Origin: Lampris incognitus
Taxonomy: Eukaryota; Chordata; Actinopteri; Lampriformes; Lampridae
Length of the DNA stretch: 64,000 bases
Reading direction: 5' to 3'
Assembly: GCF_029633865.1 (NCBI RefSeq)
Contig: NC_079214.1
Span: forward strand, 16,739,936-16,803,935
A program made the translations under genes and the position numbers. Positions 55,001 through 64,000 of the stretch are shown in pieces. The notes under the pieces were generated by a model. It saw only the letters and a list, made by a program, of their open reading frames with translations, ran no database searches and had not been told where the DNA came from. Numbering within the stretch: the stretch's first letter is position 1; every line of letters begins with the position of its first letter.

Positions 55001-58000
55001 GAAAGTGATCGTTGGTTTCAGGCAACTGTATTGTTTATAAGGGTGGGGATACTTGCAGTCAGTTGAGACTGAAGGGGTCGCTTAGATGAGTGATGAAACG
55101 TGTCTCTCAATAAACCTTGTGTTCAGATGAACTAATTCAACTTTCTTTGATTTTCTAACCTGGATTATTGGGCACGCATCAAGACTCTTTGAGAAGACGA
55201 TATCTAAACAGGCTATGAAAATTATTGCTGACCCCTCTCATGTCCTTTATTTAGAATACGAACTGCTCCCATCACATAGACGCCACAGGTTTCCAATTAA
55301 ATACAGGAAAAGATACCTGAACAGGTATAAAAATTCTTTCATCCCTCTATCAGTGAATCTCCTAAACTCAGGACATGAGGAGGGAGTGAAATGAGGGGCT
55401 GTGTTGCACGTATTTGAATGTACTTTATGTCTGCACTCACCTGTGCTATGCACTTTATGTCGATGCCCCCCCTTTTTTTTCTCCCCAATTGTATCTGGCC
55501 AATTATCCCACTCTTCCAAGCCGTCCCAGTTGTTCCATCCCCTCTGCTGGGGAGGGCTGCAGACTACCACATCTCCTCTGATACATGTGGAGCCGCCAGC
55601 TGCTTCTTTTCACCTTACAGTGAGGAGTTTCGCCATGGGAACGTAGCACGTGGGAGGATCATGCTATTCCCCCCAGTTCCCCCTCCCCCCCAAACAGATG
55701 CCCCAACTGACCAGAGGAGGCGCTAATGCAGTGACCAGGACACATACCTACATCCAGCTTCCTACCCGAAGACACCGCCAATTGTGTCTGTAGGGACGCC
55801 CGACCAAGTCGGAGGTAACACAGGGATTCGAACCGGCGATTCTCGTGTTTGTAGGCAATGGAATGGACGGATTAGGTGTCCGGGTAGCTACGCTACCCTA
55901 CCTGGACACTCAATGTATGTATTTTTATATGGCAGCCTTTATGGCCTAGACTAATTTCCCTAGCTACTTGGATGCTCAATGTATGTATTTTTATATGGCA
56001 GCCTTTATGTCCTAGACTAATTTCCCTAGGGACAAATAATCTTTAATCTGGGCGTCCGGGTGGTGTAGTGTTCTATTCCGTTGACTTCCAACATGGGGGG
56101 CTTGGTCGGGCATCCCTACAGACACAATTGGCCGTGTCTGCAGGTGGGAAGACGGATGTGGGTATGTGTTCTCGTTGCTGCACTAGTGCCCCCTCTGGTC
56201 AGGTGGGGTGCCTGTTCAAGGGAGAGGGGGAACTTGGGGGAATAGCCTGATCCTCCCACGTGCTACGTCCCCCTGGTGAAACTCCTCACTGTCAGGTGAG
56301 AAGAAGTGGCTGGTGACTCCACATGTATCGGAGGAAGCATGTGGTAGTCTGCAGCCCTCCCTGGATCGACAGAGGGGGTGGAGCAGCGACCAGGACGGCT
56401 CGGAAGAGAGGGATAGTTGACCGGGTACAATTGGGTTGGGAAAAAAAAGGGGGGGGGGTCTTGACTTTTCTTCAATGACCTCTAACACCACTTTAAACAG
56501 TATATAGACACTCGACTTTTTAAAAGAATAAAACACACACAAGATTTCTAATTCACCGTTTTTGCACAGGACAATTATGCACTTATTCTCATTCTAAATG
56601 TAATTAGAGTTATACAAACATTAGGGATTTGGTACTTATGTGAGCTCCCCTCTTCCAAACGCTCCACCACAATCCCGGTCCTGAAGAACCCTGGGATTAC
56701 AGGATTTAATGACTCAACGTGACATCTTTGGTCATTAAGTCCTTCAAGAGGATGATGCTGGCCCACCTGAAGAACATCACTGGACCTCCTCTAGTTTGCC
56801 TATAGGGTAAACGGTTCAGCGGAGAATGCAGTCAACTTTGGAATACATTACATCCTGAAACACCTCAACAGCCAAGGGATCTATGCAAGGATCCTATTCG
56901 TGAACTACAGCTCAGCATTCAACACCATAGTTCCAGAATTTCTTCATAACAAACTGAGCCAGCTCAGCTCACCGCAACAAAAGGTGGGGCTGGGGAAAAC
57001 TCACATTCATCACTTGAACCCCACAGGGATGTGTGTTCTCCCCTCTGCTCTTCTCCCTTTACAAACAACTGTACCTCAAAAGACCCCTCTGTCAGACGAC
57101 ACAACAGTCATCAGCCTCATCCAAGACAGCGACAAGTCTGCTTACAGAAGAGAAGTTGAACTGCTGGAGGCCTGGTGCAGTCAGAACAACTTAGAACTGA
57201 ACACACTCAAGACAGTGGAGATGACAGTGGACTTTAGGAAAAACTTCCCCTAGCACAGCCCCCCCTCATCATATTTAACAGCACTGTTGGCTGTGGAGTC
57301 CTTTAGGTTCCTCGGTTCTACAATCTCTCAGGAACAGAAGTGGGAGACCAACATAGACTCCATTTTTGAAGAAGGCCCAGCAGAGGATGTTCTTCCTATG
57401 CCAGCTGAGGAAGTTCAAGCTACCACAGGAGCTGATGATCAGTTTTTACTTAAGACTTCGTTGAGTCTGTCCTATGTACTTCAATCTGTCTGGTTTGGTT
57501 CAGCCACCAAGCAGGACAGAAGGCTACAAATTATTTTCAGGGCTGCAGAGATCATCAGTGTCCACTTGCCCCCTCTGGAAAGCGCTACAGAGCACTGCGC
57601 AAAACAGCCAGACACAAGCACAGCTTTTTCACACAGGCTATGTCTCTTATGAACCATTAACACAGCCTATAGGGTCTCCCCACGGGGCCGTGCCTATAGT
57701 CCCCGGGTCCTATATTCCCCGGGTCCTATGTTCCCCGATCGGGGAACATAGGACCCTTTCGAAAAAAAAGGGTCCCATATTCCCCGTTTTCCCCTAAAAA
57801 GGTCCTATAATCCCCGTTGCAATAGACACCGGGGAACATAGGACCCTCTTTTGGAAAAAGGGTCCTATATTCCCGGCTGTTTCCAGGGGAACATAGGACC
57901 TTTTTCCAAATAAAGGGTCCTATATTCCCCGCTTATGCCAATCGAGGAACAAACCGGGGAACTTAGAACCCTTTTTGCAAATTATTTCCTTAACGGGTCC

Positions 58001-61000
58001 AAAATAATAAAAACTGGGGTCAAGGCTGAGATGTAGGCTACGATAATCTATTCCTCCGCTGATTAAATTAGGCCGTATTACCATTGTTGGCTGTTGTATA
58101 TCGCAGGCCACCTTGAGTGTGTATCCAAATTCGGCCTATAGAGGAGGCTGTAATTTGCTTTATTGTTATTTCTTACCAATATTTACTGCAGTAGGCCTAG
58201 TTAGTTGGCTCTCCGGCTCAGCATGGACAGTCGGCAACCAACGCAAGTTTGTCTTGCAGTAGGCCCGCCTACCAGTATAACCTAGCCATTTCCACCTTCG
58301 CTCAAAGTTCAATTTGCACAGCACTGGACACTTCAGCCACTTTCTTGTTACTTTGCAGTTCGTTTTCCATATTAAATCACTTGGCAGACTTTCTTTCAAA
58401 AAGACTTTAATGATGAACTTTTTAGGCAGAGAACTTAGACCAGGACTTGAAATTTAGGACCAGCACAAAGTATCCATCAACGGGGGCCGCCTACCTTACA
58501 CAATAGGCTAATTGCCCAATAATAATAATATGTGCTTCTCAAAAAACTAAAGGCTTGTGGAGGTGCTAAACCAAAAACATGAATCAAAGACGAACATCAA
58601 AGGATGTAAGGTAACACTCACCAAATGGTAAGAAAATAACAGAGGCAGTCCTCTATTTCACCATTTTATTGTCTGGCATCAGTCATTAAGGTTTCTGAAG
58701 AAGACCACCCGGCCAAGTTAATGACTGATGCCAAACAATGAAATGGTAAAATAGAGAATTGTGTCTTTTTTTTTCATTTGATGAGTGCTACCTTACATCC
58801 TTTGATGTTCTTCTTTAATAATAATAATAATAATAATAGTAATGGTAATAGTAATAATACCAATAATAATAATAAGAAATAATACATAATAATAATAATA
58901 ATAATAACAGCCTAATAATGATAATAATAATAATAGCCTAATTATAAAAGAGGCCTAATAACAAATAACAATTACAGGCACAATACTATCAATAGTAATG
59001 CTGATAATAGGCTATTAATAACAAAATGCTTCTAGTAAAAGCTTGGCTGAAAAAGGGTTGGTCTATGGCAGAAGCCCCCCAGAAAAGGCATGGTCTAAAA
59101 CAAAAATCTCCAAGGCCTAACTAGCCTAACGTTAAGGCTTTTTTCTTCTTCAAAAAATCAAAATGAGTAGTCCTAGTCCATCAGGCTACTCAACAAAGAG
59201 GGGCTAAAACCCTGGATTTGACATTGCCGACGCTGCAGGACCCTTTGCGCATTATAGATCCTTCTGATTGGGACTGTTGGCTCCCTCGCAACTTCTGCAA
59301 TCACCCCCTGTCGGAATTCTGCACGGTGCACCATTTCTCCGTCAGGGGGATGCACGTGTTCCCCAACATCGTGCACAATAATGTTAGCATCCACGTCCTC
59401 CACTTCAAATCTATTTGTGATCAGTGGCACTCTACAGTTCCACCTCCAGCACCTCCATCTAATGGTGTCTTGATTGGTGCGGTGCTTCTGATATCTGAAG
59501 TTCTCATGTACCAACACTTTGCCCCCTCGATCACCATCCATAACTATCGCCATTGTTTGTCTTCTTGTAGGCTAGTAAGCACATGACAGTGAGTCCACGA
59601 GTTATCGCCGATAACAACCGATTGTTGCAAATTGTTGCAAGTTGGCGGGCGGTTTAGACATTGGTGAATTTTGATCATGTGGTTTAGAACGCCAGGAAAC
59701 TTGCGTGCAGATGACCACACATCCACGACAAGTCTTAAATATTTCCAAACTCGAAATCATGTGTGCATTTGGCTATTTATAAATTATTTTTCGAGCAATA
59801 TGTGTTTTGTGATTCAGCTTTAGCGTTGTTGATTAGCCTTTCATTCATATTTTGTCAAAAAGGCGTATTCATTAGCCTAGGCCCATGTCCCGTTATTTCT
59901 GTAGCATACAGCATCTTAGAATCTTAAGAGACCAGGCAGATATTGTTATTATTTTATTGTTATTACCATGCTATATTAGCCTACTTTATAATTATAAATA
60001 TTTCAATTATCCAATTTTTAGCATTTCTAATATAAGGCTATATTGTTATTATTATTATTATCATCATCATCATTATTATTACGCTATTATTATTATTATT
60101 ATTGTTCTGATCCGTTATTCCCACCTATATGCTTATTTAGGTGTCATTGATTATAAATGATCAGGCACACCGTTATTACACAATGCCTAACGTGGCTTGC
60201 TTTATTCCACCGTATTGCAAGACTGCCCGAACAATATTCCTCGCGCTTCTCCCCACGTCAACAGGTGACGTCACATACATACGGGTGCCCTTACATGCAG
60301 AACCGGTACATGACAATTATTGTCATTATTATTATGTTATTATTATTATCATTACAATTATGATGCTTAAAGGGCCTTACTGAGCAGATGGTTTCTATCT
60401 AATATCTGTCAGATGCTTTTCCCAATAAGCTGGTGTGGTTATAATGGGAACGACGGCTTTCAAGGGAACATAGAAGAAGTGGGTCGGAATTGGCCTCTTG
60501 TCGGTATCAGCCAGCTTTTGCAGGAGTCTATCCCTGGTACAATGCGCTAGACCTCTGGGAGATGGACTGCTGAGGACGGAACACAACACCTATCCTCAGC
60601 TCCCAGCACTTCTCGCACAATGTGCTACTCATACGCTGAGTTGGCGGCACCCGGGATCGAACTCACGACCTTGCGATCCATAGGCGAGAGCTCTACCGAC
60701 TGAGCTATGCCCGGATACAGTTGCTCAAGGAACATAGGCTTACTATATTACATTCAGACACATACGAGCCAGCTCACCTACTCGGCGAGGCGCATTTTCC
60801 TCGGTAAGTGACACATTTCGCGCATAAATATCAGAGAACTACCGCGGTGGGTTATGCGCCCAAATGTAGGCTATAGCCTAATAAATTGAAATTGGTGTAG
60901 TGTCGAAAGTTTCCACATACTTTAGCCAACCTGGACTTTGTGAATTCGTTTTTGTGATATAAAAATAGAAATCATATGATTCATTGTCTTCTTAATAATC

Positions 61001-63878
61001 TGCCCTAAATAATGCATTATTGAAAATGCACTTTTTGCGCCAAACAGCGTCAAACCTGCTGACCGGGGAACATAGGACCTTTCTTATAAAAAGGGTCCTA
61101 TGTTCCCCGGGTACCCTAGGGGAACATAGGACCCTTTTTATAAAGAAAGGTCCTATGTTCCCCTGCACATACAAAACGGGGAACATAGGACCCTTTTGGG
61201 GAAAAGTGGGGAATATAGGGCCCTCTGTATACAAAAAGGTCCGATATTCCCCGGTCTCATACAAAGCGGGGAACATAGGACCCGGGGACTATAGGACCCG
61301 GGGACTATAGGGGGGACCCCCTCCCCACAATGCAACACCCATTCCATCATTGTGCAATATAAAGAACAGTTTAAATTTTCATACTTCTGTTAATCACGTC
61401 CTGGGTACGACGTTAAACTTCAACCGCCGGGTCGTCGGCGACTAAACCGGCACTCCCACTTCAACCCTTGGGTTATTGTGAGGAGAGTGTGTGGACACCC
61501 AGCAGGACTAATAACAAAACTTGTCAAACGGCGGATGAGTTCCTCTGTGAACCAACGGCCAGCCATACCTGGAGAAGAGATAGGGACCACCAGGTACTCC
61601 CCCTGCTGAAACACAATGATGAGTCAACCTGTTGAGGCATCAGCTGTGCTCCTACAACCTCCATAGGTTACGGAACTGATGATGATGATGATGATGATGT
61701 TAATCGCCCCCCAACCACACTCTATCCCCCACTAGAGATAGTCTTGTGACCTATTCCAGGGTAACAGACTGCCCCCCCCACTTCTCTTTATCCTATGCGA
61801 AATATTGTTGCCTTAGGTCTTCATGCATGCTCAATAATCCAGGTAAGAAAATCACAGAAAACTGGATCAGATTTCTGATCCAACTTTCTGTGATTGTTGC
61901 CTTAGGTTTGGCCCCAAGTTTTTTTTTTTTTTTTTTTTTTTAAATGGGATTCACTTTGAAGATATTTTGTGACAGAGCCATTCATGCTGTGGTCCGTTAG
62001 ACTTTATGTTGGTTACAGAGCTCTCTTTAGGTAGTGAGCTCGAGCTAACATTGCATAAGGGCTGTCAACAGTAGTTTGTAAAGCGCTTATCTAGCAATGT
62101 GTTTGCTTTACAGGTTCCAGGTTCTGCCTCCGATGGTTCACACCCACCAAAGAGGTGGATTTGTGTGGTCATGCCACTCTGGCTTCTGCTGCAGTGCTGT
62201 TTCAGCATATGAGTGAGATTTCAAAGAAAAAAAAGACACCCACAGAGATAAAACCTCCTGCCGCCCAATGACTGCTGGGATAGGCTCCAGCATCCCCGCG
62301 ACCCTGACAGCAGGATAAGCGGTTTGGATAATGGATGGATCATGTTTCGTTTGTATTAACCCATCTTGTTGTTATATGGGTGGTGTTTGTCACAGAAAAT
62401 GGCAAGGTTTTTCCAACTTTCACTACTAGAAGAGTAGTTTGTGTTGATGCCAAGAACACCACCAAACTAATACAGATGAAGAAATGACTACTTGCGCAAC
62501 TATCACATACAAACATCCGTAGAGATAGATTCACATACCACAGAAACAAATTCACATTGAAAAACCAAAAAAATTAAAAAAAAAAAACCAACAAACCACA
62601 CACCCTCTCTTTCCCTCTCTCTTCAGGCATATTGATGTGAGATTTCTACACAAACATTTGAACAAATCTCGACTGTCTAGTAATAATTGCCTGTATGGTA
62701 TATTCTCCCCCCCCCCAGAAAACATGAATCCCACAGTGGTTTTTGAGACGAGGAGCGGAGATCTTTCTGTCACCCGGTGTGGAGAACAAATTGTCATGGA
62801 CTTCCCTCTCAATCCACCCACCAGGGAGGTAGGGTTACCAATATCATACATACCCACCGACCTATGTGGTCGGAAGGAGAGCTGGACAATATGGCATCAG
62901 ACACCCCCAACAACACAGAATAATGTATTGGAAACAAAAGTTCATTAACTTCGCAGTTTAAACCCACACAGAGCCCAGAGGCACAGACAGTCATGTCAAA
63001 CACAGAGCCCATTCCACTGCAGCCGTGGGGAATTCACCATCACGAAAATACTTAACTCATCCAGTTCAACCGAACAGGCACAAAAAACCCAGAAGCTATT
63101 TCCTTATGTACTAGTTTTATCTAGAGAAGTGATCCCACATACACCATGCTTCCGCAGTGCAGGAGCTAGTTTTTAGTGAGACTTGTACAAACATCACCAC
63201 ACAACGCTGAGCATCAATAAGCCATTCTGACCATCTCTGTAATGAACCTTCTCAGGATCCTAAGGAATTCAAAGATATCATCAAGGTCAGTAAGATTATT
63301 ACTGCCGATACCTGCTCTTTTTGATTACAACTCACGCTAAAGTTCCCTCCTTTGTCTGACTAAATGTTTACTCTTAATCCCTGTACATGTGCACATACCT
63401 GTCCATGATTGAATCTGTATGCACATATGCTTAAATGTGGGGCTGTGGATGTCTGTGTCTGCCCAGGCTGCTGTAGGGGATCATCCAATCCAGGATGTAT
63501 ATTTGAGTTCCAGCACTAAGAAGCTGATGATTCGCTTGGCTGACAGCTGTGACAGGTTGGAGGAAACGGACATATGCAAACACTTACATACCATCCTGAT
63601 TTGTGACAACTGTAAGACTAATTATTGCAGTTAAAAAAAAGGAGGATGAAGCACCTTGTTTAACAGCTTGAAAATAGTTTCAGGGAGAGGAATGCAATTT
63701 TTACTTTTCTCAGTCCCCTTCTTCTCTTTAACCATGTCTCGACACCACTGTGTGTATGTGTGTGCATATATGTTTGTTTTCTCTAGGTCCGTTTTGACCA
63801 GTCTTAAGGTGGACTCAACCACCCTTCTGTCCAGCGAGAGAAGTGGCAGAGTAACTGGGCTCATCATCACTATAATAG
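52098..63878 (+). CDS. pbld: Phenazine biosynthesis-like domain protein (5' part, 7 exons)
   Basis: A PhzF-family isomerase-like enzyme of the cytosol; the physiological substrate in animals is not established. Exons: 52098-52181, 53581-53680, 62114-62212, 62719-62828, 63256-63285, 63467-63555, 63787-63878, all GT/AG and in phase, giving about 201 residues of an expected 290 or so; the rest lies right of the window. It starts [20 protein letters not shown], the usual beta-strand and GNP loop. MNLSETAFI holds the glutamate that is catalytic in Phz[15 protein letters not shown] is the second hallmark. Later blocks ([45 protein letters not shown]) follow human PBLD in order. Intron 2 is 8.4 kb of nested mobile elements. 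Confidence 0.93.
52406..53349. mobile_element. Foldback Penelope-like element with hammerhead-like ends, copy 1
   Basis: A 12-bp duplication CAACCCTGCAGA (52394-52405, 53350-53361) flanks 944 bp. The left arm (about 52412-52520) and right arm (about 53195-53312) are inverted copies with CCAGATGAACTGAT outermost. The right arm, + strand, contains GTTGAGACTGAAGA, a 5-bp hairpin, GAAAC and TCAAT, a hammerhead-like order; the left arm has mutated GAAAC to GACAC. Penelope-like elements are known to carry hammerheads in their LTR-like ends. It has no coding frame. Located in pbld intron 1. Confidence 0.6.
53681..54439 (+). other. pbld intron 2, first part
   Basis: No gene or structured repeat recognised. 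Confidence 0.5.
54440..55460 (+). pseudogene. LINE C-terminal fragment, split by a foldback element
   Basis: After the element at 54626-55184, the + strand reads [35 protein letters not shown] and [12 protein letters not shown] (55216-55375), a LINE C-terminal region seen in CR1/L2-group elements. The left part (about 54440-54611) continues it across the insert but is more decayed. Confidence 0.6.
54626..55184. mobile_element. Foldback Penelope-like element, copy 2
   Basis: Same family as 52406-53349, 559 bp, flanked by CTCTTCAAGAAGAC (54612-54625) and CTCTTTGAGAAGAC (55185-55198). Hammerhead-like motifs sit in both arms: - strand about 54655-54713 (CTGAAGA and GAAAC intact) and + strand 55062-55111 (CTGAAGG, GAAAC). 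The interior segment GGATTTGGGAAAGTTTGCAA matches the interior of copy 1. Confidence 0.6.
55466..55890 (-). mobile_element. tRNA-derived SINE (GTCCGGGTAG type), - copy
   Basis: On the - strand: a head with TAGCTACCCGGACACC, box B GGTTCGAATCCC, GGTCGGGCGTCCCTACAG, and a tail ending ACAATTGGGGAGAAAAA. It is close to full length. Confidence 0.8.
55911..56029 (+). repeat. Two-copy 66-bp tandem duplication
   Basis: CAATGTATGTATTTTTATAT starts at 55911 and 55977; the units share over 50 bp with one difference. It lies between two SINEs. Confidence 0.85.
56049..56450 (+). mobile_element. tRNA-derived SINE (GTCCGGGTAG type), + copy
   Basis: Starts GGCGTCCGGGTGGTGTAGTG with part of the head deleted (box B missing), then the same body as 55466-55890 in the opposite direction, ending in GGGAAAAAAAAGG. 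The open frames seen on the - strand across it are SINE artefacts. Confidence 0.8.
56640..57683 (+). pseudogene. CR1/Rex1-group LINE fragment, interrupted at its 3' end
   Basis: Pieces on the + strand: [20 protein letters not shown] (56896-56955), [32 protein letters not shown] (57090-57150), [33 protein letters not shown] (57298-57345). These are the reverse-transcriptase core and its C-terminal extension. Stops and deletions abound. Its 3' end continues at about 61329, beyond the Mutator-like element. Confidence 0.78.
57691..57975. repeat. Left array of alternating inverted 15-16-mers
   Basis: Six GGGTCCTATRTTCCCC-type units (from 57706, 57721, 57770, 57801, 57860, 57915) and four in the inverse sense (57741, 57831, 57887, 57956). 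Neighbouring opposite units form hairpins separated by A/T-rich loops. Confidence 0.85.
58589..58814. repeat. 100-bp-arm hairpin inside the Mutator-like element
   Basis: The left arm (58589-58689) and right arm (58717-58814) are near-perfect inverse copies; a shared core is TTGGCATCAGTCATTA. The loop is about 28 nt (GTTTCTGAAGAAGACC...). It is followed at once by an (ATA)n microsatellite. Confidence 0.8.
58815..58975. repeat. (ATA)n microsatellite
   Basis: Imperfect AAT/ATA triplets over about 160 bp, right after the hairpin. Similar triplet runs occur at 60040-60115 and 60310-60360. Confidence 0.85.
59173..59553 (-). CDS. FLYWCH-type zinc finger ORF of the transposon
   Basis: This 126-residue frame encodes, at about residues 12-68, [38 protein letters not shown] and GEHVHPP. 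This is the FLYWCH pattern: aromatic FRY, WRC, a second Cys, then H-x-H. The tail ([17 protein letters not shown]) resembles the part that follows the finger in FLYWCH/MULE proteins. It stops before any transposase domain. FLYWCH fingers bind DNA or mediate contacts; here it may be a leftover of, or a helper for, the transposase. Codon frame is intact but expression is unknown. Confidence 0.6.
   Translation of the reverse strand: MAIVMDGDRGGKVLVHENFRYQKHRTNQDTIRWRCWRWNCRVPLITNRFEVEDVDANIIVHDVGEHVHPPDGEMVHRAEFRQGVIAEVAREPTVPIRRIYNAQRVLQRRQCQIQGFSPSLLSSLMD
60400..60718 (-). mobile_element. tRNA-derived SINE in the Mutator-like element
   Basis: On the - strand the head has box A TAGCTCAGTCGGTAGAGC and box B GAGTTCGATCCC (60649-60715), then about 250 bp of body ending in an ATA-rich tail near 60360. 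The arms of the tRNA-like head do not pair fully, so it is not a working tRNA. Confidence 0.7.
61061..61320. repeat. Right array of alternating inverted 15-16-mers
   Basis: Seven GGGGAACATAGGACCC-type units (61064, 61119, 61178, 61208, 61268, 61284, 61300) and three in the inverse sense (61093, 61149, 61237). The majority orientation is opposite to the left array, as for TIRs. Confidence 0.85.
61329..61790 (+). other. LINE 3' end and unassigned sequence
   Basis: AATGCAACACCC onward plausibly continues the LINE cut at 57683. A GAT microsatellite is at about 61677-61699. The rest (61385-61670) looks repeat-like, but I cannot name it. Confidence 0.4.
61819..61892. mobile_element. Foldback Penelope-like element, minimal copy 3
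   Basis: The 15-bp duplication ATTGTTGCCTTAGGT (61804-61818, 61893-61907) flanks 74 bp. The insert contains ATAATCCAGGTAAGAAAATC and CACAGAAAACTGGATCAG followed by the inverse of the latter, matching the outer end of copies 1 and 2 (ATAATCCAGGTAAAGAAATC). No hammerhead-like part remains. Confidence 0.65.
62250..62340 (+). repeat. Truncated LINE/SINE tail with GGATG end
   Basis: CTGCCGCCCAATGACTGCTG to GGATGGATC matches the tail of the SINE at 5160-5247. It lies 38 bp downstream of the pbld exon ending at 62212. Confidence 0.7.
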
Positions 63879-64000
63879 GTAATAATAGGATTTAGTAACT
63901 CTGACTGGATTACATATTATACTACACTGACAAAATGTTGGACACAAAGATCCAGCATTCTAACATGTTTAAAGTGCTAACCAAAACGACTTCCCCTGTA

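Larger units (their letters stand above)
57684..61320. mobile_element. Mutator-like DNA transposon with FLYWCH ORF and arrayed TIRs
   Basis: CTCCCCAC occurs at 57676-57683 and 61321-61328, flanking 3637 bp (a ninth base differs, T/C). The ends are inverted: TATAGTCCCCGGGTCCTAT at 57694 onward and its inverse before 61310. Inside each end lie about ten 15-16-bp units in alternating orientation. The interior has a FLYWCH-finger ORF on the - strand, a long hairpin, ATA microsatellites and a SINE. Mutator-like elements typically make 8-10 bp duplications, have long TIRs and often encode FLYWCH fingers, so this class fits; no DDE transposase core was found, so it is probably non-autonomous. Confidence 0.72.

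Noticed and set aside
60649..60718. Possible functional tRNA gene on the - strand
   Set aside because: Boxes A and B are good but the anticodon and T stems do not pair properly, and a SINE body follows directly.
1..64000. CRISPR arrays, operons, ribosome binding sites, origins, rRNA genes
   Set aside because: The window is intron-containing vertebrate DNA; none of these is present. The alternating 16-mers at 57.7 and 61.1 kb are not CRISPR, since unit orientation alternates and spacers are short and A/T-rich.

Overview
This is vertebrate nuclear DNA, almost certainly from a teleost fish. Three intron-rich protein genes can be read through by splice-site joining, and the space between their exons is filled with fish-type mobile elements (L1/Tx1-like, RTE, L2/CR1-group and Penelope-like retroelements, tRNA-derived SINEs, hAT, Harbinger, Tc1 and Mutator-like DNA transposons). 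The species cannot be told from the window.

Layout: (1) 31-24137, + strand: the last 13 coding exons of rufy2 (coiled coils and C-terminal FYVE finger); its RUN-domain exons lie to the left. Its introns hold a chimeric tRNA-Leu/SINE insertion, a Tc1 remnant, a TTAA-flanked MITE, a CGGBP1-like hAT element with an RTE inserted in its end, and a decayed L1-like LINE carrying two SINEs. (2) 24138-37110: intergenic. It has a four-unit minisatellite and then a dense mosaic of broken elements (HECT-like ORF, hAT, RTE, Gypsy, L1, YqaJ, Penelope, TTF/ZMYM-type hAT, Harbinger Myb gene), bounded by two inverted TTAA-flanked arms. (3) 38319-50568, - strand: a complete hnRNP H/F-type gene, hnrnph3 by synteny; ten coding exons join in frame to 403 residues with three qRRMs. 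(4) About 50.6-52.1 kb: a divergent promoter region with a TCTCGCGAGA element. (5) 52098-63878, + strand: the first seven coding exons of pbld (PhzF family); the gene continues past the window. Its introns carry three insertions of one foldback retroelement with hammerhead-like motifs, several SINEs and LINEs, and a 3.6-kb FLYWCH-encoding, Mutator-like transposon with unusual arrays of alternating inverted 15-16-mers at both ends.

The order rufy2 - hnrnph3 - pbld, with tail-to-tail and then head-to-head orientation, matches human 10q21 (RUFY2, HNRNPH3, PBLD) and supports all three names. The three genes have unrelated jobs (endosomal adaptor, splicing factor, isomerase-like enzyme); the likely functional link is the shared promoter region of hnrnph3 and pbld. 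Everything was read by eye: exon boundaries rest on GT/AG sites and frame continuity, and family names for repeats on recognisable motifs and target-site duplications.
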